Shown: positions 1 through 5,339 of the stretch, one piece after another
Layout of the letters: each line of letters begins with the position of its first letter
How positions within the stretch are numbered: position 1 is the first letter of the stretch
From: Halobacteriales archaeon SW_9_67_24
GTDB lineage: Archaea; Halobacteriota; Halobacteria; Halobacteriales; Halococcaceae
Reading direction: 5' to 3'
Assembly (NCBI GenBank): GCA_003022685.1
Contig: PXSV01000152.1
Coordinates: 1 to 10,313, forward strand
DNA length: 10,313 nucleotides
Translations under genes and position numbers: made by a program
Notes under the pieces: model-generated
What the model was told of the DNA's origin: nothing
Database searches by the model: none
The model's input: the letters and a program-made list of their open reading frames with translations, nothing else

Positions 1-40
1 GCCGCACCGCAACCGCCCAACCGCCCGACCGCTGCCGGCG
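1..40. repeat. GC-rich low-complexity intergenic sequence
   Basis: Short stretch dominated by repeated ACCGC/CCGCAA words, with no coding feature. The first 16 bases match positions 8075-8090, downstream of the methyltransferase gene, with a single mismatch. This suggests the same kind of intergenic filler at both places. It may be the end of a longer palindrome-rich region to the left of the window. Confidence 0.35.
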
Positions 41-44
41 AAGG

Positions 45-51
45 TTCAAGT
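45..51 (+). promoter_or_regulatory. Putative TATA box of the ATPase-remnant ORF
   Basis: TTCAAG at 45-50 is centred about 28 bases before the ATG at 76. This is the spacing expected when archaeal transcription starts at or next to the start codon (leaderless mRNA). It supports 76 as the start rather than the in-frame ATG at 100. Confidence 0.4.
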
Positions 52-75
52 CCGAAACCGCGACCACCACGAGGC

Positions 76-561
76 ATGCAGGAGGTGTCGGGCCGGGCGA
101 TGGCAAACGCGCGCGACGACTGCGGCTGTGAGCCACGCATCGAGGGCCGCCGGCTCGTCGTCGACGCCACCGACTGCCCGAGGCGTGGTCACCTGGCAGC
201 GAGCCCGGTCTGCCGAGCGAGCGTCGTCGGCACACTCGCCGGCCGACCCGTCGCCAGCGTGCGAATCCGGATCGAAGGCGGGACATACGTTCACGACGAC
301 GGCGCGACGGCGCTGCTGATCGCCGCCGGCCGGTTCGTCCCGCTGGCTGTGGAGCACGACCACGCGCTGGCGGCACGCACGCTTCGCGATCCGCTCGGTG
401 CGGCCCGCGTCGCCGCCGGTCGCGGCGGTTCGCTCGCGGAACTCGCAGCTACGACGGGGTTGATCGAGGGTGCACGGCGCGTCGCGAGCTACGACGACGC
501 GTTCGCCGCCCGCTCCGCGACCGAACTCAATTCACTTACGTCGGCGAGCGCTATCCCGGCC
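76..561 (+). pseudogene. N-terminal remnant of a haloarchaeal type II/IV secretion (pilus) ATPase
   Basis: Residues about 15-155 resemble, from memory, the region in front of the catalytic core in a haloarchaeal family of T2SS/T4P-type ATPases: a Cys-x-Cys pair (C16, C18), further cysteines at C34 (in DCP) and C46, a block around LLIAAGRFV, then a DPLGAAR segment followed by GGSLAELAATTGL. Full members run several hundred residues further, with Walker A and B motifs. None of that is present. After about residue 155 the similarity stops and the frame runs on without a stop codon through an apparent promoter into the DUF5791 gene. I read this as a gene cut short by a deletion, with its 5' part kept open. 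Alternatives are a real stand-alone N-terminal domain or a functional fusion protein of 303 residues. The family match is recalled, not searched. Confidence 0.5.
531..540 (+). promoter_or_regulatory. Putative promoter of the DUF5791 gene
   Basis: TTCACTTACG is the AT-richest spot between the ATPase remnant and the ATG at 562. It is centred about 26 bases upstream of that ATG, as in other leaderless promoters of this window. It supports DUF5791 as an independent gene starting at 562 rather than as a domain of a fusion. Confidence 0.4.
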
Positions 562-987
562 ATGCTCCACGACATCGACGACCCGGGCGACCTCTCGCCC
601 GACGAACTCCGCGCGCGCTACGATCAGCGCCTCCGGGAAGTCATCGAAGGGTACGGTGCCGAAACCGTCGCGGACGAGGGCGGCGTCCCGAGCGAACCAG
701 TCACAGCGCTCGCAGGGGGCGAATCGCCCGATCTCACCCTCGAAGAAGCCGCGGCGATCCTCGCGACGAGCGAGACCGAACCCGACGCGGAGGCGATCGT
801 GCTCGAAACCCGCGATCACCTCCTAATGGGGATGAGCACCGCCGTGCTCGACGTCGAGGCCGTCGAGTCCGGGATCGACGGCGCGCTCGACGCCCGCGAG
901 ATCCAGCAGAAAATCGAGGGCCGACTCCCAATGAGCCTCGACGAACTCGCCACCATCCACGGGTACATCGAGGAGCGCAAACCGTGA
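562..987 (+). CDS. DUF5791 family protein
   Basis: A 141-residue acidic protein matching my recollection of the haloarchaeal DUF5791 family. It starts MLHDIDDPG, has an LSPDELRARYDQ helix, a GESPDLTLEEAAAILA segment, the block LLMGMSTAVLDVEAVESG near residue 90, and ends with REIQQKIEGRLPMSLDELA before a short helix. The central segment resembles a helix-turn-helix-like or tandem helical domain, but no catalytic residues or membrane segments are visible. The function is unknown. The start at 562 fits family length and an upstream promoter-like box, although the same frame stays open back to 76. Its TGA overlaps the GTG of the SDR gene (GTGA at 984-987), so the two are very likely co-transcribed and translationally coupled. 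Confidence 0.8.
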   Translation: MLHDIDDPGDLSPDELRARYDQRLREVIEGYGAETVADEGGVPSEPVTALAGGESPDLTLEEAAAILATSETEPDAEAIVLETRDHLLMGMSTAVLDVEAVESGIDGALDAREIQQKIEGRLPMSLDELATIHGYIEERKP

Positions 988-1874
988 CCCCCATTGCTAT
1001 CCTGGGGTGTGGCTACGTCGGTCTCGAACTCGGCCGCCAACTCGCGCCCGATCACGACATCGTCGGGGTGCGCCGCTCGGAAGCGGGCGTCGAACGGATC
1101 GAACACGCGGGGTTCGACGCCATCAAGGCCGACGTCACCGATCCCGACGATCTCGCGCGCGTGCCGGACGTCGATTGCGTAGTGTTCGCAGCGAGTTCCG
1201 GCGGCCGGGGAACGGACGCCGCTCGGGAGGTCTACGTCGACGGCCTCCGAACCGCGATCGAGACCTTCGGCGCGCGCGACGACGCGCCGGACCGCCTGGT
1301 CTACACCTCCTCGACCGGCGTCTATGGCGACCACGACGGCGAGTGGGTCGACGAGGACACCCCGATCGAGCCGACGACCGAGAAGACCGAGGTACTGGCC
1401 GAAGCCGAGCGGATCACCCGCGAGGAAGCCGTCGACCACGGGATGGACGGCACCGTCGCGCGCTTCGCGGGGCTGTACGGCCCCGATCGCTACCGGCTCG
1501 ACCGATACCTCGACGGCCCCGTGACGGCGGGCTATCTCAACATGGTCCACCGGGACGACGCCGCCGGCGCGATCCGCTATTTCCTTGACGCCGGCATCGC
1601 CCGCGACGACACGGTGCTCGTGGTGGACGACGAACCCGTCTCCAAACACATGTTCGCCGACTGGCTCACCGACGAGTGCGACGTTTCGCGCCCCGAGAAG
1701 CGAACGAAGGCCGAGCGCCTCGCCGACGGCGATCTCTCCGCGGCCGCACGCCGCCGCATCGAGACTTCGAAACGGTGTGCGAACGACAAACTCCACGATC
1801 TTGGCTACGAGTTCACGTACCCAACCTACCGCGAGGGCTACCGGGTGGCGATTGACGGGTATCGGAGCGAGTGA
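984..1874 (+). CDS. Atypical SDR-family NAD(P)-binding protein (YeeZ-like epimerase/dehydratase)
   Basis: A 296-residue soluble protein with an N-terminal Rossmann fold. The glycine motif GCGYVG is at residues 8-13, an acidic DVTDPDDL turn follows at about 50-57, and the SDR strand ending in TSSTGVYG is at 108-115. The usual catalytic Tyr-x-x-x-Lys is not seen at the expected place: the segment IEPTTEKTEVLAEAE (128-142) has Pro four residues before the Lys. This agrees with the atypical YeeZ-like SDR group and argues against classic sugar-epimerase chemistry. A later segment, about YLNMVHRDDAAGAI, is the usual SDR contact helix region. The GTG start overlaps the DUF5791 stop, the first residues lead directly into the Rossmann strand, and no better ATG exists. 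The substrate is unknown. Confidence 0.85.
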   Translation: MTPIAILGCGYVGLELGRQLAPDHDIVGVRRSEAGVERIEHAGFDAIKADVTDPDDLARVPDVDCVVFAASSGGRGTDAAREVYVDGLRTAIETFGARDDAPDRLVYTSSTGVYGDHDGEWVDEDTPIEPTTEKTEVLAEAERITREEAVDHGMDGTVARFAGLYGPDRYRLDRYLDGPVTAGYLNMVHRDDAAGAIRYFLDAGIARDDTVLVVDDEPVSKHMFADWLTDECDVSRPEKRTKAERLADGDLSAAARRRIETSKRCANDKLHDLGYEFTYPTYREGYRVAIDGYRSE

Positions 1875-2249
1875 TGGCGGCAGGTAAAGACCCGCTCGCG
1901 GTGGCACGCGGGAGGGCGTCAGGGACGCCCGACTCGCGCGAGGTCTGCGCGAGCCAAGCGAGTGCAGGCTCGTCAGAGCGGAGCTCTGACGGTGGATGAC
2001 TGAGCGAGTGAAGCGAGCGAAGGAATCGGCTGGGGAGGGAGTGGCAGTTGCGGAATGGCGGAAAAGCCAGCGGCCGAACCGCGAACGAGCAATGCGAGTG
2101 AGCGGATGCTTTTGATCCAGGCTTTTGCGAGCAGCGAGGGACACGAAGCGTCCCTCGAACCGTGCGAGCGGGCGCTTCGCGCCCGCGAGCAGAGGGTTGA
2201 GCGCGCGAAGCGCAGCGAGTACGCGACCCCCCGAAATAAAAAGATTCTC
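1875..2249. repeat. Intergenic cluster of short inverted repeats and GCGAG-type words
   Basis: This gene-free stretch is built from repeated words such as GCGAGTG, AAGCGAGCGA and GCAGCGAG, plus several perfect small hairpins. These are: arms GGGCGTC/GACGCCC with loop AGG (1914-1930); CTCGCGC/GCGCGAG with a 7-base loop (1933-1953); CGTCAGAGC/GCTCTGACG with loop GGA (1971-1991); CGAGGGAC/GTCCCTCG with a 7-base loop (2135-2157); GCGGGCGC/GCGCCCGC with loop TTC (2168-2186); and a minor GCGC/GCGC with loop GAA (2203-2213). Open frames across it encode low-complexity peptides and I do not regard them as genes. Similar palindromic filler is familiar from haloarchaeal intergenic DNA. Its role is unknown. 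Confidence 0.6.
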
Positions 2250-2258
2250 GGGTATAAA
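2234..2258 (+). promoter_or_regulatory. Two AT-rich TATA-like boxes upstream of the toxin-antitoxin pair
   Basis: AAATAAAAAG at 2234-2243 and TATAAA at 2253-2258 are the only strongly AT-rich sites before the DUF433 start. A transcript from either would carry a leader of roughly 130-150 bases. That would fit the presence of a ribosome binding site at the DUF433 start. They are promoter candidates only. Confidence 0.35.
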
Positions 2259-2413
2259 GAAACGGTCACGGGTCTCACCGCAGACGATTTCGCCGAGTCC
2301 GTCGATAGGGATAGCGGTGTCGACGGTCGCCCACTCGGTGACGCTCTCGCCGAGGTCGCGGTCGATATCGATACCGACTCCGACGAAGCCGTCCGAGACC
2401 CAGGAGAAGACCC
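2250..2413. other. Coding-like scrap without a start codon, strand uncertain
   Basis: Here the palindrome-rich filler ends and base use becomes coding-like. Read on the plus strand, the frame ending at the TGA of 2415-2417 has many GNN codons, gives an acidic peptide (LTADDFAESVDRDSGVDG and on), and its stop overlaps the DUF433 GTG as in an operon. Read on the minus strand in exact antiphase, third positions are mostly C or G and the peptide looks better folded (VSDGFVGVGIDIDRDLGE, then EWATVDTAIPIDGLGEIV). Neither reading contains an ATG, GTG or TTG in the coding-like part. It is probably a gene fragment left beside the repeat cluster. I do not recognise the family. Confidence 0.3.
2402..2406 (+). 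promoter_or_regulatory. Shine-Dalgarno-like site of the DUF433 gene
   Basis: AGGAG lies 7 bases before the GTG at 2414. A ribosome binding site here decides the GTG start and indicates that the antitoxin mRNA has a leader or an upstream cistron, unlike the leaderless genes elsewhere in the window. Confidence 0.45.
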
Positions 2414-2652
2414 GTGACCGACATCGTTCGGGACCCGGAACACAGCGACGGTGCCCCGACGATCGACGACACGGGAATCCGGGTCATCAACGTCGCCAGC
2501 CCTACGAGCACAGCGGCTACTCGCCGGACGGGATCGTCGAGTTCTATCCAGTACTCACGCTCGAAGACGTCCACACCGCCCTCGCGTACTACTACGCACA
2601 CATCAAGGAGTCCGGTGACGTCGATCCGGAATCGGACGCGGCTCCGACATGA
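2414..2652 (+). pseudogene. DUF433 family antitoxin, frameshifted
   Basis: The first 29 codons (frame of GTG 2414) encode the usual DUF433 start: DIVRDPEHSDGAPTIDDTG, then IRVINVAS. The family continuation YEHSGYSPDGIVEFYPVL, then LEDVHTALAYYYAHIKES is present, but in another frame that begins at TAC 2503 and ends at the TGA of 2650-2652. One base appears to be missing between about 2498 and 2503. Apart from that the two halves join into a normal-length protein of about 79 residues. DUF433 proteins are small helix-turn-helix-like antitoxins paired with DUF5615 toxins, and the downstream toxin overlaps this stop (ATGA). Possible explanations are a true mutation, a sequencing error, or -1 frameshifting, which would give VASPYEHSGYS. 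No classical slippery heptamer is seen. Confidence 0.8.
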
Positions 2653-2975
2653 GGATTGATGCCGACGAGAACGTGTGGAAGCCGGTCGTGACCGGTCTTC
2701 GCCGGCGTGGCTGGGACGTGTCGTCGGTGTTCGATGAGGAGACCACCGGCGACAGCGACCGCGAGCACATCGAACGCGCGGCGGCAAACGAGTGGGTGGT
2801 ACTCACGTTCGACGACGACTTCCTCTCGCTGGCAGCCGAATCCACCATCGATCACGCCGGGATCGTCTACATCGAACAGTACGGCAAGGACGTCGGGCAA
2901 CTCGTCCGGCGGATCGATGCAGCACCCCGACGCAACGAGGACCGTGAGTTGACTGGCGAGATCGTCTACGCGTAA
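2649..2975 (+). CDS. DUF5615 family PIN-like toxin
   Basis: A 108-residue protein of the DUF5615 (PIN-like) family, the usual toxin partner of DUF433 and presumed to be an RNase. The N-terminus MRIDADENVW carries the acidic D6-E7-N8 signature at the end of strand 1. TGDSDREHIERAAANEW leads into the strand-and-acidic motif VVLTFDDDF (residues 50-58), where D55 and D57 would help bind a metal ion. Length is normal, and I see no frameshift or missing key residue. ATG 2649 overlaps the antitoxin stop as ATGA, so translation would be coupled to the antitoxin. The antitoxin frame is broken, so the toxin may be little translated, neutralised by another antitoxin, or inactive. Confidence 0.85.
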   Translation: MRIDADENVWKPVVTGLRRRGWDVSSVFDEETTGDSDREHIERAAANEWVVLTFDDDFLSLAAESTIDHAGIVYIEQYGKDVGQLVRRIDAAPRRNEDRELTGEIVYA

Positions 2976-2984
2976 CGCAGCGTT
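2974..2984. terminator. Small hairpin between convergent toxin and Nudix genes
   Basis: AACGC/GCGTT with a single A loop sits right at the toxin stop codon, in the 34-base gap between two convergent genes. A bidirectional terminator would fit, but there is no T-run, so this is weak. Confidence 0.2.
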
Positions 2985-3009
2985 GGATGGTGCGGATGTA
3001 ACAGGTACC

Positions 3010-3609
3010 TCACACTGGAAAGTCGGCATCGGGGTCGACCACGCGATCCGGCTCGTCGGGCACGCGCCAGTCGGTCGTCAACTCCAGAAGCTGAGCGAGG
3101 ATGCGCCCGGTCGCACCCCACACGACGAAATCATCGACCCGGAAGAAGTGAAGCCGGATCTCGCCGTAGTGAGGGTGATCGCGGCGCTCGGAGTCGTAGT
3201 TCGCAGGGTCGGTGAGCGCTGCCACCGACAGCACAGCGACCTCGGCGACCTCGCGCTCGTCGGGGACGTACTCGCGGTCGGGAACCCGGGCGACGAACGG
3301 CCGGACCGCGTACTCGGTGACGGTCCGGATGTCGTCGAGCCGGCCGACCACCTCCGCAGTTTCGGGATCCAGCCCGATCTCCTCTCGCGCCTCCCGGAGC
3401 GCGGTCGCGGTGAGGTCCTCGTCGCTGGGCTCGCGGCCGCCGCCGGGAAAGCTCATCTGGCCTGGATGCTCGCCGAGGTGATCGGCGCGCCTGGTGAAGA
3501 GGAGATGTGGACGGTCCTCGCGGGCGATGATCGGCGCGAGCACGGCCGCCGCCCGCTGCTCGTCGGTGACCGCCATGGCCGAGTACTCAGCCACCCGCGC
3601 GAGATCCAT
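3010..3609 (-). CDS. Nudix hydrolase, NudL-like CoA diphosphatase
   Basis: A 199-residue soluble protein with a complete Nudix box GX5EX7REUXEEXGU at residues about 58-80 (GREPSDE, seven residues, then REAREEIGL). The Nudix box is preceded by LLFTRRADHLGEHPGQMSFPGG, which resembles the UPF0035/NudL signature of coenzyme A diphosphatases. Such enzymes cleave CoA or acyl-CoA to 3',5'-ADP and phosphopantetheine with Mg2+ or Mn2+. The specificity here is inferred from the signature alone. I chose the ATG at 3609 rather than the GTG at 3615, because a TATA-like AATTAA lies 27 bases upstream of the ATG. That box overlaps the stop codon of the DUF7109 gene. The gene converges on the toxin gene. Confidence 0.85.
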   Translation of the reverse strand: MDLARVAEYSAMAVTDEQRAAAVLAPIIAREDRPHLLFTRRADHLGEHPGQMSFPGGGREPSDEDLTATALREAREEIGLDPETAEVVGRLDDIRTVTEYAVRPFVARVPDREYVPDEREVAEVAVLSVAALTDPANYDSERRDHPHYGEIRLHFFRVDDFVVWGATGRILAQLLELTTDWRVPDEPDRVVDPDADFPV

Positions 3610-3632
3610 GCCCACCGAACGTGCCGCCGGGG

Positions 3633-3640
3633 CTTAATTC
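3633..3640 (-). promoter_or_regulatory. TATA box of the Nudix gene, overlapping the DUF7109 stop codon
   Basis: On the minus strand GAATTAAG is centred about 27 bases before ATG 3609, which predicts a leaderless mRNA. Its TAA (3636-3634) is also the stop codon of the upstream DUF7109 gene. Confidence 0.5.
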
Positions 3641-4191
3641 GTCCGTTCGTCGACCTCGGGCGTGTGACTCCTGGTGCGCTCGTCGGCCGCATCCATCTCC
3701 GCTGCCGCGTCGTCGAGCCGGTCGCGGACGCCGTCGAGTTCGACCGGGGCCCACGCTTCGAGGTCGTAGCTCACGTCCACCAACTGGGCGATCCGCGCGT
3801 GGTCGTCGTCGGCGACTGCCCGCGCCGCGTCCGCACGAAATCGCTCCTCGGCGACGGCCCCCAAGACTGTGCGGTCGACCTCGCGCGGTTCGATTTCGAG
3901 GATGTGCGGGAGGTCCTCGGCCCGATCGGGAAGCGTCGGGAACGCGGTCGGACCGACGGCGAGCAGTGGGTCCGCCGCAGTCGCCGTCGGAACTGCCCCA
4001 TCGACGCCGACCGCGTCGGGATCGATCGCGACGAGGCGGTAGGCCGCGATCGCGTCGTCGAACAGGTCCGGGGAGTCGAACGCGGTGCCACGCTTGAACG
4101 CGACCTCCTCGCACGCCCGGGACAGCTCCGGGCGGGTGAGCGCGCCGAACAGATCGACTACGCCCGCGAGCTCGTCGTGGCTGAACTCCAT
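3634..4191 (-). CDS. DUF7109 family protein
   Basis: A 185-residue acidic haloarchaeal protein that I recall as DUF7109. It starts MEFSHDELAGVVDLFGALTR, followed by ELSRACEEVAFKRGTAFD and a helical segment DDAIAAYRLVAID. The middle is Pro/Ala-rich and ends in a block LPHILEIEPREVDRTVLGAV. The last third (RFRADAARAVADDDHARIAQ and on) looks like a helical pair with a charged tail. There are no membrane segments, metal-binding cysteines or enzyme motifs. The function is unknown. A winged-helix-like N-terminus is possible but not shown. The start at ATG 4191 is fixed by a TATA-like box 28 bases upstream, inside the stop region of the glycosyltransferase gene, so it can be transcribed on its own. 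Confidence 0.75.
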   Translation of the reverse strand: MEFSHDELAGVVDLFGALTRPELSRACEEVAFKRGTAFDSPDLFDDAIAAYRLVAIDPDAVGVDGAVPTATAADPLLAVGPTAFPTLPDRAEDLPHILEIEPREVDRTVLGAVAEERFRADAARAVADDDHARIAQLVDVSYDLEAWAPVELDGVRDRLDDAAAEMDAADERTRSHTPEVDERTN

Positions 4192-4214
4192 CGCGAGGCG
4201 TTTCGCCGGGGCGT

Positions 4215-4222
4215 CGTTTAGC
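4215..4222 (-). promoter_or_regulatory. TATA-like box of the DUF7109 gene, overlapping the glycosyltransferase stop codon
   Basis: On the minus strand GGCTAAAC is centred about 28 bases before ATG 4191. Its TAA is the stop codon of the glycosyltransferase gene (4220-4218). It predicts a nearly leaderless mRNA. Confidence 0.4.
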
Positions 4223-5339
4223 CCTTGGCGTCCGGCCTCGGCTCACCCTCCACGGCAGCCGCGAGGTCCGCCCGCGCTGCCTCGCGGACTCGCTCGGGAT
4301 CGAGCGCCGTGTCCGCCCACGCCGGAAGTCGCGTGTCCGGGCCGGGTGGCTCGATCGCCGCGGCGTACCGCGAGACCTGGTCGTTCTCGGTCGCCCGATC
4401 GTAGTCGAGCCCGTTGTGTGCGGCGTCGGCGGCGTACTGATCGACGAGCCTCCTCGCGGCGGTCTCGTGGCGCGCGGGCAGTGTATCGTACGCCGGTTCG
4501 ACCCCGTGTTCCTCGACAGCGCGGAAGATCGCCGCGCCGACCGCACGGCTCATCGCCGCCAGGCCCGCCGACCCGCCGACGTCGCGGTGGTCGTGGACGT
4601 GGGTGCCGAGGTCGACTTGAGCTGTGCCCGCAAAGCCCATGGCGTCGAACGCGGCCCCGAGCGTGTCGATTTCGAGTCCCCACTCCCGACTCACCCGAAG
4701 CCGGCGCGCGAGATCGGCCGTGAGTGCGACTTCGCCCGCGAGCGCGTACCGGAACGAATCGAGATACGCGAGAATCGGCGCGTCGTGGCGGTCGGCGAGT
4801 GTGCGCACCAGGGGTGTGTAGAGCAGCCGGAACAGCCGACCGAACAGCCGGTTGCGCTCGATCCGGGCGTAGTACCCTTTCACGAACCCGAACCCGCCAT
4901 CGAGCGGCGCGAGCAGCTTCGGGACGTGGGCCGCCGAGTACGAGGTCGCGTCGGCGTCGTGGACCACGGCGTACTCGCTGTCGAGCGCGGCGACCCCGAG
5001 CCCGAGCCAGACGTCCCGGCCCTTGCCGCACGCGCCGTCGAGACCGTGCTCGGCGAGGAGCGCCCGTACCCGCCGGCCGCCACACCAGAGCGTCTGGACC
5101 GGATCGAACGCTCCGAGCCACGCCTCGAACGCGCCGACGTTCTCCCGGTCGGTTCGGAGGGCGACGAGCACCCGGGCTGGATCGACGTCCGCGAGCGTCG
5201 AAAGCACTCGTTCGGCCGCCGGCGTCCGGTACTCGCGATCGGTCATCGGCACGACGACGGTCGCCTCGTCGGTGGGCGCGGCCGGGACGGCGTCGCCGAA
5301 GTCGTGCAGCGTCGCGATCCGCTCCTGGACGTACTCCAC
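4218..5339 (-). CDS. GT81/GT2-like glycosyltransferase resembling glucosyl-3-phosphoglycerate synthase
   Basis: A 373-residue GT-A fold protein. Visible motifs are VVVPMTDREY (28-37), GKGRDVW (105-111), the nucleotide-sugar/metal motif HDAD (127-130, DxD = D128/D130), FVKGYYAR (152-159), ALAGEVAL (199-206), WGLEID (220-225) and QVDLGTHVHDH (241-251). Their order and spacing follow GpgS-type enzymes: GKG near the active site, DxD, FVKG-Y-R, AGE, EI-D and a late His pair. Those enzymes transfer glucose from a nucleotide sugar to 3-phosphoglycerate on the way to glucosylglycerate. Haloarchaeal annotations usually call relatives only family 2 glycosyltransferases, so the substrate is inferred. 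I set the start at GTG 5339 (VEYVQERIATLHDFG). The longer frame to 5510 begins with Ser/Arg/Pro-rich sequence without homology. A weak GGGAG lies about 8 bases before the GTG. No phosphatase partner is adjacent. Confidence 0.75.
   Translation of the reverse strand: MEYVQERIATLHDFGDAVPAAPTDEATVVVPMTDREYRTPAAERVLSTLADVDPARVLVALRTDRENVGAFEAWLGAFDPVQTLWCGGRRVRALLAEHGLDGACGKGRDVWLGLGVAALDSEYAVVHDADATSYSAAHVPKLLAPLDGGFGFVKGYYARIERNRLFGRLFRLLYTPLVRTLADRHDAPILAYLDSFRYALAGEVALTADLARRLRVSREWGLEIDTLGAAFDAMGFAGTAQVDLGTHVHDHRDVGGSAGLAAMSRAVGAAIFRAVEEHGVEPAYDTLPARHETAARRLVDQYAADAAHNGLDYDRATENDQVSRYAAAIEPPGPDTRLPAWADTALDPERVREAARADLAAAVEGEPRPDAKG

Noticed and set aside
41..60. GGTTCAAGTCC resembling a tRNA T-loop
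   Set aside because: The flanking bases cannot form the T-stem, and no acceptor or anticodon arm is found nearby. The site fits a promoter better.
816..2144. 442-residue open frame on the minus strand
   Set aside because: It is antisense to the DUF5791 and SDR genes and the repeat cluster. Its peptide is Arg/Ser/Val-rich without recognisable domains.
2983..4221. 412-residue open frame on the plus strand
   Set aside because: It is antisense to the Nudix and DUF7109 genes, both of which have clear family motifs. Long shadow frames are usual in GC-rich DNA.
3587..4546. 319-residue Arg-rich open frame on the minus strand
   Set aside because: It overlaps DUF7109 and the glycosyltransferase in another frame and has a composition typical of out-of-frame GC-rich DNA.
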